DNA of 36,990 nt from NCBI GenBank assembly GCA_018242545.1, contig JAFEBT010000011.1, forward strand, positions 1-36,990. The letters run 5' to 3'. The stretch's first letter is position 1; each line of letters opens with the position of its first letter. Below are positions 16,801-25,613 of the stretch, one piece after another. The notes below the pieces were generated by a model. It ran no database searches and was not told the origin of the DNA. It saw only the letters and a program-made list of their open reading frames with translations. A program made the translations under genes and the position numbers. The DNA comes from Pseudomonadota bacterium. Its GTDB lineage: Bacteria > Pseudomonadota > Alphaproteobacteria > 16-39-46.

Positions 16801-19095
16801 CCTTCTTCTTCGACATCATCAAGGTCTGCTCCAACGACACCTTTACGTTACATAAACGGCAATAACAAATTACCTGACCTTAAGCCTACAAAAGATGAAG
16901 GTAAACAAGGAAAAGAAGCACTTTCCGTAAAACCTCTCCTGGTAGATGAACTTGAAAATTTTCCATTTGCAAAATTTTCCCAAGCTGATGTGCAAGTCTA
17001 TCATTTACATGCACCCGTTTCACCAGATCAATTAAGAAGATTAGCATCAGAAAAAGAAAATAAAGATAAACGTTATCAGGCTAGTGGGGAAGCCTTAAGT
17101 TTTCGTCCAAACCTCTTTCCCCCTCTGACAAACACACGATGGAGTCAACTAGATCTTTCTCAAGATTCTTTTGATGGAACTTTTAATGAAAAAAGACTTT
17201 CTTCAAAAGCTTCATCTCCTTCCTCTCCAGTAATTCACCATGACATACCTTCAGAAGGCTCAGCTCCTGCGGTACCACTCAGCTCCCTATCATCCTCTGA
17301 AAGCGTCTTGATACGAGATTTTGGAAGGCAAGAATTGCTTCATGGCATCAAAGAACCTGAAGAAACCTTAGGAACACTTGTTTCTATTGAACTTCCTGCC
17401 TCGTATACAATACATTCGCATCCATTGCCTCAGATTTCTGCCACACGCGCAACAACGCTATCAATCTCCGTACACTTGAACAAAGACGCCAACAATGTAG
17501 CTATAAGAGAAAAAGATTTATCTGTTCCTAAAAGTTTAGACCCTAGACCTTTAACACCTGTTCCGGCCTCTTCAATTTTAGGTAGATCAGAAAGCTTTGA
17601 TGATGAAGATAAGGAGCTCACTCTCTTCACAGAAAAAGAAGATTCAGATTATTTTTCAGGCCTTTCCGGAGCTCATTTCCCAATTGGAAACGAGCCTCCA
17701 AAAGTTTATAATAGGAATGGACGCGCTTTGAATGCTCAATCTTTAAGAAGAACTACTCAAGAATTTTCAAGTAAACGAGAAGAAGATCCTTCTTTATCTT
17801 TCCAACCAATTTCTTTGTCAGAAAATGATTCAAGAACCTCTCTTCCAAATAGGCGCGCGGTTTCAAGTCTTGATGACCAAAGAAGCCTTGCTGTGCCTCA
17901 TCCCTCTTCCTCAGAAGCAGATCTCAGTTTCGATTTATCTTTAAAACCCTCAGCTAAGTATTTCCCCTTAGAAAATCCTCCTGTAAAAAGAAGATTGAGA
18001 TCACATTCGAGTGCTTCTTTTATGAATCAATGGAATGTGGAAAGAGAAAATCCTCCTTTGTCTCCTGCCTCAAGTAGACTTCTTGCAAAACCTTCATCTG
18101 AAAGGCCCTCAGCAGGAGCAAGCTCAATAAACATGCCTCTACAAGCATCTGCTTCTCTTCAAATATCTTCAAATATTTCCAGAAGTTCATCATTTAGATC
18201 TTTCTCATCTCGTATCGCATCTTTTCCTTCACCCTCTTCACTTGCAGAAGCCTCTATTACGGCGGATAAGCAGCCTATGGCTCCACTTTTCGCTGAAAGT
18301 TCTTCTTCACATCCTGTAAGTTTAAATGTTCCTTTAATACAAGACTCTATGATTTCTTCTTCTGAATCTTCAAAATTACCTCAAGAAACTTCTGTTTCTA
18401 AAGAAGGTTTATTACCTCATAATCTATCCCTTCGTTCAGATGAAAGTATTGCTTTGGCTTTACTCTCTATACCAGCACACCGGCCTAAAGATGAAGATAA
18501 CATTGAAGCAACAGAGATTTCTATTGCTCCACATTTACCTCAACGAGTAGAAATAACTCCTAATTCTCATAAGAAAAATAGTCTTTTAAGAGCTATAACT
18601 TCATCTCTCAAATTGTCAAAAAAGAAATCTAGCACAGGAGAAATTACTAGCGGGCTTGAGGCTCTTTCTCCAAAACTAGGTTCGTCTTCTTTACCTTCTC
18701 CTCGCAAGGAGAATCATGGATTAAGTACGTCTCCATCTTCTAGAAATCTTAAAAAATGGTTTTCTAAGAGTCCAGTTGCAACAACGATACGTGATAATGG
18801 AAAAATTCTTTCAGGAGAAAGTTCTATTAGCTCTCCTATATCAACAAAACATGAAACAGACCATTTTGATCTAACGCGTCAAAAAGTTGTTACAGGTTTG
18901 GAGGCCCTTTCACCACCTATTAGGTCAATCTCTAGCCCTGCTTCTTCTCTTTCTACTTCCGTAAAAGGATTGTCCGTATCATCAAAAAAAGCAAAATCTT
19001 TTAAAGGAACTCATGGATCAGTATCGGCCATGATTGATCAAACAAACCTTTTTCCTGACTTTTTACCACCTTCACCAACTGATTCCTCGATTTAA
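13888..19095 (+). CDS. Giant inverse autotransporter-like protein with low-complexity passenger
   Basis: 1735 residues. An N-terminal signal sequence (residues 1-23) leads into about 220 residues resembling the intimin/invasin-type inverse autotransporter barrel: alternating aromatic strands such as GNYGFGYRTLDF, SGLYGFFDQRY, LRIYGAFYHFQG and ASSFVGISFKIPLG. The barrel closes with LERRMTDEIIRDVDIVTSSQ (257-276), like the linker that follows such barrels. GDGSYENPF (near 297) follows. The remaining 1400 residues are Ser/Pro/Lys-rich and look disordered. They hold helical patches sharing YEERRL (near 550 and 708), a triplicated RNKYTSS (434-454) and GLEALSP twice (1589, 1670). No LysM or Ig-like domains are visible, unlike classic intimins. 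An outer-membrane protein displaying a long flexible tail is inferred. The start has only weak TGAAGA upstream. Confidence 0.78.
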   Translation: MKKTLALLILFLVLNTMIGFKVINSETHREGPKWTPESRLNLKVGTQRSLGQIGILSPIAQNETSLFFMDMRFMRDTRRDMEGNYGFGYRTLDFISGWISGLYGFFDQRYTRYNHRLNQVTFGGELLSETWDHRLNTYWALTGPKTIHSSTKFTYQGHDRYITQSQEIPLSGFDIEIGRSIPNFEDLRIYGAFYHFQGKSQKDMNGGRLRGSYEINKYVSLNAEVQQDNVRHASSFVGISFKIPLGDVNEKKKLSKLERRMTDEIIRDVDIVTSSQMVSRKIAENLVHLHPQGKITGDGSYENPFPFYSPESSRIIESYLDEHPEARWYVIHDNLYPIEYLRKNSFEGATQIQQQEDEMVSSASVFNKVISKNDVIVPSSSSPQSLTSAQQDVQDNTYAGLEELFSEANDVSIPSLKTTGTQTISEPTVKLRTRNKYTSSRNKYTSSRNKYTSSRKGPKVKFSSSSRSSSQSHPNTSQTQSTAPEFPIDQFLSSELLGNRALRQERDQLMAQINEAEGKKYKEDMEALKQSRDTIPSINPRERFAKIRREYEERRLRDEQKILAASSISSKASDNVSLSSAILQPPSMVISSKQTDSTLPPTSTLGSEDKGTRKEQAERFSNHSLPISLSMPLPQRSKNGLHPHGASSAVLPAAPNVLPSLPTSTHEPENEALRKAEDEARSAEISALLHYHKSKSFDADLARQSEQIQRNYEERRLKDAEKARTRALSFIDTSSENLSAQSLSGTGVSVIEKPASLMPSLGALQLNLSSSSAFQKKEEAHKEQESFLNSNAALLRELPFFGQRSEKQDPQMSTHRTSVSRYAATKSPSLSTSHHSSQRTEVKENEFQKRSFSHQIPRPKLFHDDHLVSTGLPSSLLEEAERERMKRKEARDDQIRADIEKRYLIPALPEQLMRDLQNRSLEPIYTEDHSRDTSGNLSVRTPPSKGRDLPRAQTKDSPIFSGASNKRSSLNPSSSTSSRSAPTTPLRYINGNNKLPDLKPTKDEGKQGKEALSVKPLLVDELENFPFAKFSQADVQVYHLHAPVSPDQLRRLASEKENKDKRYQASGEALSFRPNLFPPLTNTRWSQLDLSQDSFDGTFNEKRLSSKASSPSSPVIHHDIPSEGSAPAVPLSSLSSSESVLIRDFGRQELLHGIKEPEETLGTLVSIELPASYTIHSHPLPQISATRATTLSISVHLNKDANNVAIREKDLSVPKSLDPRPLTPVPASSILGRSESFDDEDKELTLFTEKEDSDYFSGLSGAHFPIGNEPPKVYNRNGRALNAQSLRRTTQEFSSKREEDPSLSFQPISLSENDSRTSLPNRRAVSSLDDQRSLAVPHPSSSEADLSFDLSLKPSAKYFPLENPPVKRRLRSHSSASFMNQWNVERENPPLSPASSRLLAKPSSERPSAGASSINMPLQASASLQISSNISRSSSFRSFSSRIASFPSPSSLAEASITADKQPMAPLFAESSSSHPVSLNVPLIQDSMISSSESSKLPQETSVSKEGLLPHNLSLRSDESIALALLSIPAHRPKDEDNIEATEISIAPHLPQRVEITPNSHKKNSLLRAITSSLKLSKKKSSTGEITSGLEALSPKLGSSSLPSPRKENHGLSTSPSSRNLKKWFSKSPVATTIRDNGKILSGESSISSPISTKHETDHFDLTRQKVVTGLEALSPPIRSISSPASSLSTSVKGLSVSSKKAKSFKGTHGSVSAMIDQTNLFPDFLPPSPTDSSI
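15187..15249 (+). repeat. Three perfect tandem copies of a 21-bp unit in the passenger
   Basis: Units at 15187-15207, 15208-15228 and 15229-15249 are identical and encode RNKYTSS each time; a fourth begins (CGTAA) and diverges. The unit is a multiple of three, so copy-number change would lengthen or shorten the protein without a frameshift. Confidence 0.95.
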
Positions 19096-19423
19096 AATGC
19101 CTTCTCATGATAATCCTACACTTAAAACAAAAATCTTATTCAAGTTCTTAAACATTCACCTCTTGAATGAAGACCGAACTTTCTAATTTTTAAGCTCTAA
19201 AAAAGAGGTCTTTAGAATTTTTAAAAATTATCAATGCACATATTTTTTAGAAAATATCTTTCCCCTTTGGGTAAAAGATTTATCTTTTAGTGTGGCTTTA
19301 TGCTTTCTCTTCATTTTTTTTTATTTCTTATTATATCGAAAAACTCTAAATATCCTTGTCTTTCAAAAATATTCAAAGTACATTTTTAAGGTAAATTTAT
19401 GCCGTCTTAAAGAAAATTTTAAA

Positions 19424-20173
19424 TTGGGAACAAATCAGATTTTAAAGTACGTCTCTCTTCTCACATTTTTAAAATTTTTTATTCTCTCTTTTTTCCTTGT
19501 TTCTCATATAGAAGCTGGAATAACAGCATCTTCTTTGACAGCTGAATTTAAAGATGAGGTTAAGGAAAAATCTTTTGGAAGTGTCTTTGTACAAATAATA
19601 AAAGCTTCACAAAAAGCTATAACAAATTTTAATGTTGCTATTTTTGATGACGATTACATTTTTTCTTCTTTCTCAATTTCCGATATACAAATTCATATAT
19701 TACATACAACAACTGGCTGTTTAATAGACACAGGAAAGTCATATATATATTGCGCAATTGGTGCTAAATCTGCTCCTGATTTTTTAGAAAAATCTCCCAA
19801 ATTTGAAGGAAGCAAAATAGAATGCATTAGCCAACTTATGACACCAGAAGTTGGCATAAATCTTCTAGAGATTTTAGGAGAAAATGGTTTTTCAGCTATA
19901 AAGCATTTTTTAAAATTAAAATCTGGCTCACGAATAAGAAGCGCCCGTATAAAATATGGAAATGGAGATTCACCATGGATGCATTTTTTATTAAAACCTG
20001 AGGAAGAAAAGAGCTGGAGATTATATTGTGCAGCTTCCTTAAAAAAAAATGGAGATGGAAAATCTAATTTAATTTCAAAAGGATTTACAGAATATATTGA
20101 AGATATTGATAACTTTATCAAGGTTCTTGAGCTCGCGAAATCAACGCATTCATTTGCGGCTTCAGAAGAATAA
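19424..20173 (+). CDS. Exported protein of unknown function
   Basis: Not recognised. The frame is open from GTG 19292, but residues before 19424 look like translated AT-rich spacer. From TTG 19424 the product starts LGTNQILKYVSLLTFLKFF, a signal-peptide-like segment ending HIEAG near residue 32. No in-frame ATG exists before MTPEVG, and no strong ribosome-binding site is visible, so the start is uncertain (GTG 19292 gives 293 residues, TTG 19424 gives 249). The mature part includes FNVAIFDDDYIFSSFSIS and a Cys-containing GCLIDTGKSYIYCAIGA region. It lies 300 bases after the giant surface protein, on the same strand, which could mean a related role at the cell surface; this is speculation. Confidence 0.5.
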   Translation: MGTNQILKYVSLLTFLKFFILSFFLVSHIEAGITASSLTAEFKDEVKEKSFGSVFVQIIKASQKAITNFNVAIFDDDYIFSSFSISDIQIHILHTTTGCLIDTGKSYIYCAIGAKSAPDFLEKSPKFEGSKIECISQLMTPEVGINLLEILGENGFSAIKHFLKLKSGSRIRSARIKYGNGDSPWMHFLLKPEEEKSWRLYCAASLKKNGDGKSNLISKGFTEYIEDIDNFIKVLELAKSTHSFAASEE

Positions 20174-20239
20174 ACGGAAATGTTCTTCTATAATTAAAAA
20201 ACCAAAAACTCTAACAATAAAATTCATTAGGGGAAAAAA

Positions 20240-20316
20240 TGGTCGGAGCGGCGGGATTTGAACCCACGACCCTCACACCCCCAGCGTGATGCGCTACCAG
20301 GCTGCGCTACGCTCCG
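20240..20316 (-). tRNA. tRNA-Pro (anticodon GGG)
   Basis: Read on the minus strand, a 77-base cloverleaf: acceptor CGGAGCG paired with CGCTCCG, D arm GCGC-AGCCTGGTA-GCGC, anticodon stem TCACG/TGTGA, loop CTGGGGG with GGG at positions 34-36, and T loop TTCAAAT. The discriminator A and CCA are encoded. On the same strand, a perfect -10 box TATAAT lies at 20338-20343, about 21 bases upstream. Confidence 0.97.
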
Positions 20317-20391
20317 ACTAAAGGAGACGTTTTTATTATTATAAGACGCTAGTTTAGCAAAGCTAAGTCTTTGATGCAAGGACATATTCTT

Positions 20392-21720
20392 TTAATAAAG
20401 AAAAAAGAATGTTACACATCCTAAAAGAGGTAAAAGAATGAGAGAAACCCAAGCCATATAATTAAAAAAGCCAGGCATTTCAATATGTTCTTCTTCTGCG
20501 ATATCTTTAGCAAGAAAATTTGGAGCATTTCCAATATACGTTAAAGCTCCCATAAAAACAGCACCGCATGAAATCGCAAGCAAATTTTTAGAGCCTTCCA
20601 CCATCAACATTTTCACATTCATACCTGTTGTTTTCAAAAAAACTAGATATGTTGGCGCATTATCTAAGAAGGCAGAAAGAAGCCCCGTACTCCAAAAATA
20701 AAAGGGCGCCATATTTTGTTTTTCTGAAAACCCAAAAACCTGGAACAATTCCATAAAATTTACTTTTGTTTCAAGAAGGATAAAAACAGGGATAAGTATT
20801 ATAAAAAGGCTTAAAAATACTTTTGCAATATCGCAAAGAGGTGCCCATGAAAATTTATTATGAAGTCGATATATTTTGGGTGTCATTATCCAAGAAAGCA
20901 GAGAAAGGAAAAGAAGTCCGCCATCTCTTAAAAGTGCAGAAATTGTAATAGAAATATTAAAAACAGTTATAAATCCAAAATTTTCCCATCTTTTCGATGC
21001 TAAAAGAAGGAGAATAACACCTCCTAAGAATAAAAAATTTATGTGTCCTTTCAAATGAAACGTAAAGTTTCCTTTCTCAAAAGAACGCAAATCTAACCTT
21101 TCTTTTTTCCAATAAAAATAATCAATGCCATAAAACAAGCCTAAAAGTGGAAGCATCATCATAAAAAACGGCCCACTTAAATTTTTTGGCACCCAAAAAA
21201 AATCAATTCCTTTCAAATAACCCAAAAAAAGAGGCGGATCACCAAGCGGTGTCAAGGATCCTCCTATATTACCTACGAGGATAATTAAAAAGATAACAAG
21301 ATGTTTTTTTGAAATTCTTTCTTTATTTACATTTAAAAACGGCTTTATAAAAATAAGCAAAGCACCTGTTGTCCCAATGATACTTGCAAAAAAAGTTCCT
21401 ATCATGAGAAAACATGTGTTTTTAAAAGGAGATGCTTGAAATTCTGTCTTTACCCAAATTCCTCCTGAAAGGATATAAAGAGTACCTAGAAAAATAATAA
21501 ATGGAAAATAATGATGAAAAAGAGTTTCTATAATTTTTTCAAAAATTGAAATTTCAGAAAAACTTTTAAGGCCAATTATAAGAGCGAGTGTCCAAAGTCC
21601 AAGAACTTTTCCAGAATGATCATGCCAAAACTTTGAGCATACATAAGGACCTAAAGAAAGAGAAAACAAAACCCCTAAAAAAGGAATTCCCCAATAAAAA
21701 CTTAAGTTTTCTCCATCCAT
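20392..21720 (-). CDS. Sodium:proton antiporter / citrate-transporter-like membrane protein
   Basis: 442 residues with about 12 membrane segments. The two re-entrant-loop signatures of the ion transporter (CitMHS/NhaD-like) superfamily are present: GNIGGSLTPLGDPPLFLGYL in the first half, and AFLDNAPTYLVF plus ALTYIGNAPNFLAKDIAEE in the second. Related proteins are usually annotated as sodium:proton antiporters or putative citrate transporters. The substrate cannot be fixed from sequence; Na+/H+ exchange is my preferred reading. It lies 49 bases downstream of ruvX on the same strand and may be co-transcribed with it. Confidence 0.82.
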   Translation of the reverse strand: MDGENLSFYWGIPFLGVLFSLSLGPYVCSKFWHDHSGKVLGLWTLALIIGLKSFSEISIFEKIIETLFHHYFPFIIFLGTLYILSGGIWVKTEFQASPFKNTCFLMIGTFFASIIGTTGALLIFIKPFLNVNKERISKKHLVIFLIILVGNIGGSLTPLGDPPLFLGYLKGIDFFWVPKNLSGPFFMMMLPLLGLFYGIDYFYWKKERLDLRSFEKGNFTFHLKGHINFLFLGGVILLLLASKRWENFGFITVFNISITISALLRDGGLLFLSLLSWIMTPKIYRLHNKFSWAPLCDIAKVFLSLFIILIPVFILLETKVNFMELFQVFGFSEKQNMAPFYFWSTGLLSAFLDNAPTYLVFLKTTGMNVKMLMVEGSKNLLAISCGAVFMGALTYIGNAPNFLAKDIAEEEHIEMPGFFNYMAWVSLILLPLLGCVTFFFLY

Positions 21721-21769
21721 TTCTTTCTAATGCCTCATGAATCACAACAATCCGTAAAAATAAAAAAAC

Positions 21770-22282
21770 TCATTGATTCCTCAAAAAATCTAAGAACCCT
21801 TGTAAAATAAAACTTGCCGCCATTTTATCCACAACAAAAGATCTTTTTTCCCGAGATAAATCGGCATCAAGAAGCGTCCGTGTGACCGCAATTGTTGAAA
21901 ATCTCTCATCCCAAAAAACAACTGGTAAATCTTTTAATTTTAGAAAATTATAAACGAAATGCCTTACGGATTGAGAAGCTCTTCCTTCTTCTCCATTCAT
22001 TTCAAGGGGAATACCCACAACAAGAGCAGCAACTTCTTCCATTTCAATAATTTTTAAAATTTTTTGAGAAACTTCTCCAAACGTTTTTCTTTCTAGAATT
22101 TTAAAAGGAGTTGCAATCATAAAACTTGGATCTGAAAGCGCAAGACCGATGCGTTTTTGCCCCACATCAATTCCTAAAAGACGTCTTCCTTTTGGAATTT
22201 TTAGCAAAAACTCATTTTTAAACCCTTCAATAGACAGAACTGTCATCTTGTTTTTATCCTCATGTTTGAGATATGATCTCAT
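21770..22282 (-). CDS. ruvX: Putative pre-16S rRNA nuclease / Holliday junction resolvase-like YqgF
   Basis: RNase H-fold nuclease implicated in 16S rRNA 5'-end maturation. Hallmarks: GRRLLGIDVGQKRIGLALSD with the first catalytic aspartate (D39), VVGIPLEMNGEEGRAS, and FWDERFST. The 170 residues include about 30 extra at the N-terminus. ATG 22246 (13th codon) is an alternative start, with GAGG 11 bases upstream. ATG 22282 shares its CATG with a plus-strand ATG, making this a very tight divergent junction with recG. It ends in TGA. Confidence 0.9.
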   Translation of the reverse strand: MRSYLKHEDKNKMTVLSIEGFKNEFLLKIPKGRRLLGIDVGQKRIGLALSDPSFMIATPFKILERKTFGEVSQKILKIIEMEEVAALVVGIPLEMNGEEGRASQSVRHFVYNFLKLKDLPVVFWDERFSTIAVTRTLLDADLSREKRSFVVDKMAASFILQGFLDFLRNQ

Positions 22283-22308
22283 GGAAATTCTTTTAAAAAG
22301 GTTTTATC

Positions 22309-24399
22309 CTGGAAAACTTTATAACATACCCTTTATCATCTCTTCCTGGTGTTGGCCCAAGAACCCGTGTCCTTCTTAAAAATCTTGTTGGAGATTCACT
22401 TCAAGATCTTCTTTTCTTTTTTCCCCATCGCATTGTTGAACGTCTTTACTTCCCAAGCATCTTCGACTTCCTTAAATCCGCTCATATGCTTAAAGAAGAT
22501 ACTTTTATCACCCTTATTGTAAAGGTTAATCATATTTCAAGGCCCTCGCGGAAAGGAGGCCCTATTAAAGTTAATGTTAAAGATAACACGGGCTCATTTG
22601 ATCTTATGTTTTTTAACAGCAATTTCCAATACCTTCAAAAAAAATTAATGCTCTTTCAGGATGTTCTTGTGAGTGGACGACCAATTTTTTATGGAAAAAA
22701 GTTTCAAATGAACCATCCGGACTATATAGGATCTCCCCTTTCTCTTCCTGATTTTCAAGGGTCTTTCCCTGTTTATCCTCTCACGGCAGGACTTTCCAAT
22801 AAAGTTATTGCTGCTGCAGCCCAGACAGCCCTTAAAATGCTTCCTGATACATCAGAATGGTTAACTTCAGAATTTTTAAAGAAACAGGCCTGGCCTTCTT
22901 GGAAAGATGCTCTTAAAACTCTTCACGCACCCAAACTTTCTGATTTCCTACCCACCTCTGTTGCACGCCAAAGATTAGCCTACGATGAGCTCTTAGCCCA
23001 ACAACTCACCCTTCTTCTCTCACGCCAAACATCCTATACAAAACCTGGCCAGTCTGCCCCTTTATCAACACGCATCCCTGAATTTTTAAAATCGCTTCCT
23101 TTTGAATTGACGCCTTGTCAAAGCCGTGTTTTCAAAGAAATATCGGAAGATCTATTCTCTTCTAAACGCATGTTACGTCTTCTGCAAGGAGATGTCGGAT
23201 CTGGTAAAACAATTGTTTCATTTTTAGCTGCGCTTCAAATGATTGATCAAAACGCGCAAGTCGCCTTTCTTGCTCCAACAGAAATCCTTGCACAACAACA
23301 TTTTAAAACAATTGTTCCTTGGGCTTCTGCTTTAGGGATTTCCGTGGATATTTTGTCTGGAAGTTCTTCACAGCGCAAACAGGGAAAAGAGGTTAAAAAC
23401 AGGCTTAAAGAAGGAACATTATCAATTATTATTGGAACCCATGCCCTTCTTGAAGATGATGTTATGTTTAAAGATCTTCGTCTTGTTATCGTCGATGAAC
23501 AACATCGCTTTGGTGTTGAGCAACGCCTGAAACTTTTTAAGAAAGGATCACACGCAGATATTCTTGCCATGAGTGCAACACCCATTCCAAGAACCTTACA
23601 ATTGGTTAATTTTGGAGATATGAACATCTCAATCCTCCATGAAAAGCCAAAAAATAGGCTTCCCATTATAACACGGGTTCTTTCTTTGGGTAGAATTGAT
23701 GAGGTGGTTCATGGTATTGCGCGCATTTTAGAAAAAAATCAACGTGTTTATTGGATTTGTCCTCTTATTGAAGAGTCAGAAAAACTTGATCTAACAGCGG
23801 CCCAAGAAAGATTTTCAACTCTTCAACGTGTTTTTGGAGAAACCCGAGTGGGTCTCTTACATGGAAAGATGAAGCCTTCTGAGAAAGAAAATGTAATGGC
23901 GGCTTTCTCAAATGGAAACGTTCAAGTTCTTGTCTCAACGACCGTGATTGAAGTTGGTATTGACATCAAAGAAGCGAGCCTTATGATTATTGAGCATGCA
24001 GAACGTTTTGGTCTGTCTCAACTCCACCAATTAAGAGGACGTGTTGGACGCGGAAGCGATGCCTCTACATGTCTTCTCCTTTATGCAGAGCCCCTTTCAG
24101 ATATCGCACGACGCCGTTTAAGTATTTTAAGAGAAACAAATGATGGATTTAAAATTGCAGAAGAAGATCTTAGGATTCGTGGATCTGGGGATCTTTTAGG
24201 GGTTCATCAAAGTGGCTATGACGTTTTCAAAGTTGCAGATCTTTATGAACATAAAAACCTTCTCGAAATAGCTCAAAAAGAAGCGCGTTTTATTTTTGAA
24301 AAAGATCCGCACCTTTTAAGTGAACGTGGCTTAAAGCTTCGGAATCTTTTGGCTCTCTTTAACCGCAGTCATGTCTTTGACTATCTTACGGCAGGCTAA
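22309..24399 (+). CDS. recG: ATP-dependent DNA helicase RecG
   Basis: RecG remodels stalled replication forks and Holliday junctions. Family motifs: N-terminal LSSLPGVGPRTRVLL, wedge OB-fold region (GSFDLMFFNSNFQYL), Walker A GDVGSGKT (from residue 294), DEQH box (396-399), SATPIPRTLQL, and motif VI QLRGRVGRG. The first ATG in frame (22486) would cut off the conserved SSLPGVGPR segment, so the gene must start upstream. Between the in-frame stop at 22294 and that segment there is no ATG, GTG or TTG. CTG 22309, with AAAAAGG (22295-22301) 7 bases upstream, gives 696 residues, the normal length. An alternative is ATG 22281 in another frame plus a frameshift near 22330. Confidence 0.9.
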   Translation: MENFITYPLSSLPGVGPRTRVLLKNLVGDSLQDLLFFFPHRIVERLYFPSIFDFLKSAHMLKEDTFITLIVKVNHISRPSRKGGPIKVNVKDNTGSFDLMFFNSNFQYLQKKLMLFQDVLVSGRPIFYGKKFQMNHPDYIGSPLSLPDFQGSFPVYPLTAGLSNKVIAAAAQTALKMLPDTSEWLTSEFLKKQAWPSWKDALKTLHAPKLSDFLPTSVARQRLAYDELLAQQLTLLLSRQTSYTKPGQSAPLSTRIPEFLKSLPFELTPCQSRVFKEISEDLFSSKRMLRLLQGDVGSGKTIVSFLAALQMIDQNAQVAFLAPTEILAQQHFKTIVPWASALGISVDILSGSSSQRKQGKEVKNRLKEGTLSIIIGTHALLEDDVMFKDLRLVIVDEQHRFGVEQRLKLFKKGSHADILAMSATPIPRTLQLVNFGDMNISILHEKPKNRLPIITRVLSLGRIDEVVHGIARILEKNQRVYWICPLIEESEKLDLTAAQERFSTLQRVFGETRVGLLHGKMKPSEKENVMAAFSNGNVQVLVSTTVIEVGIDIKEASLMIIEHAERFGLSQLHQLRGRVGRGSDASTCLLLYAEPLSDIARRRLSILRETNDGFKIAEEDLRIRGSGDLLGVHQSGYDVFKVADLYEHKNLLEIAQKEARFIFEKDPHLLSERGLKLRNLLALFNRSHVFDYLTAG

Positions 24400-24422
24400 T
24401 TGATTAAAATGAAAAATCTTTT

Positions 24423-25613
24423 CTAAGCCTCAAACGAAACCCACCTTTTCTTTATAAGACCGAGGCTCAAAAAAACACCCAAAAAGCTCATGAGAAACAG
24501 TGAAATCCCAATTAAGAAATACTTACCCCCATAAATTGCGCTAATGAATTCTAGAAAAAAAGCCGTCATTATAAGTCTAAAAAATGTAAATAAAGCCGCG
24601 CTTCTTGCTTTAGAATCCTCAACAATATGAAGAAAATCTGGGTAGAAAATATTGACCGGAAAAATAATTCCAGCCGCTAAAAAAAGCATTCCAAGCGTGA
24701 TCATAAAGGGTGTTTGCTTTTCTAAAAAAGCAAGGCCTAATAAAAATAATGAACTTACAAAAAATAACCCGAGTCCTACATTCAAACACACTTTTTTTCC
24801 AAACCATTTGATGAAAAGGCCACTTGTAAAAGAGATCATTCCGAATGTCAGAGCAATTGAGCCTTGGTAATATCCAAATTCTTTTAATGGAACGCCCATA
24901 TTTTCCATGTAGAGAAGAGGAGAAATCCCAATAAAAAACCAATAAGGAACACAGAAAAAAATAATGGCTCCCATAAACATCCATATTTTAAAAGATCTTA
25001 AAAGAGGAAAATACGCTTTTGGAGAAAGAGAAATATTTCGATTTGAAAGTTTCTGAGGGACAGCCCAAAAGGAAGTTGCAAACACGATCACCCCGAGTCC
25101 CAAAAGAGTTATAAAGTTTGCGCGCCAATTGAAATAAAAATTTATGTAACTTCCAATAACAGGTGCAAAGGCCATACCGAAGGTTACCATTCCATTTAAA
25201 ATTCCCATAAGAGAAGCTTGTTTCTCAAGAGGGCATTCATCCGCCACGACAAGATATCCAAGAATTGCAGGCCCTGCAATTCCAATCCCTTGCAATATAC
25301 GCCCTAAAAGTAAGATAAAAAAATGGGGAGCAACCACGCATAAAAAGCTCCCAATAATGAAGAGAAAAATACTCCATAAAAGAACAGGGCGTCTCCCGTA
25401 ACGATCTCCCAAAGCTCCTGTAAAAAGAGAACAGATACAATAAGCAATAAAGTTTAGGCTTAAGGTTAATTGAACCATAAACGGCGTTAAATTAAACACC
25501 CGCATTAAATCCGGAAAACTTGGCACAAAAAGATCGACTTCCATTCCTGCAAGAAGGTTAATACAAACTGCTGTAAAAAATCGAAGCGCAAAAAGCTTAT
25601 TTTGGAAAATCAT
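24423..25613 (-). CDS. MFS drug-resistance-type transporter (Bcr/CflA-like)
   Basis: 396 residues with about 12 membrane segments. GALGDRYGRRPVLL between segments 2 and 3 is MFS motif A. LLGRILQGIGIAGPAILGYL matches motif B, and GMAFAPVIGSYINFYFNWRANF resembles the Bcr/CflA branch of the DHA1 family. An inner-membrane proton-driven exporter is likely; the substrate is unknown. ATG 25613 is preferred because AGGA sits 6 bases upstream; an upstream in-frame start at 25667 would add 18 Cys-rich residues before the first membrane segment. It converges on recG with a 23-base gap. Confidence 0.85.
   Translation of the reverse strand: MIFQNKLFALRFFTAVCINLLAGMEVDLFVPSFPDLMRVFNLTPFMVQLTLSLNFIAYCICSLFTGALGDRYGRRPVLLWSIFLFIIGSFLCVVAPHFFILLLGRILQGIGIAGPAILGYLVVADECPLEKQASLMGILNGMVTFGMAFAPVIGSYINFYFNWRANFITLLGLGVIVFATSFWAVPQKLSNRNISLSPKAYFPLLRSFKIWMFMGAIIFFCVPYWFFIGISPLLYMENMGVPLKEFGYYQGSIALTFGMISFTSGLFIKWFGKKVCLNVGLGLFFVSSLFLLGLAFLEKQTPFMITLGMLFLAAGIIFPVNIFYPDFLHIVEDSKARSAALFTFFRLIMTAFFLEFISAIYGGKYFLIGISLFLMSFLGVFLSLGLIKKRWVSFEA

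Noticed and set aside
20344-20371. Hairpin (TTAGC-AAA-GCTAA) after the antiporter gene as a terminator
   Set aside because: The stem is short, carries a large bulge and has no T run; it overlaps the upstream region of the tRNA-Pro promoter.
22486-24399. recG starting at ATG 22486
   Set aside because: This removes about 60 residues including the conserved SLPGVGP segment and gives a protein shorter than the family.
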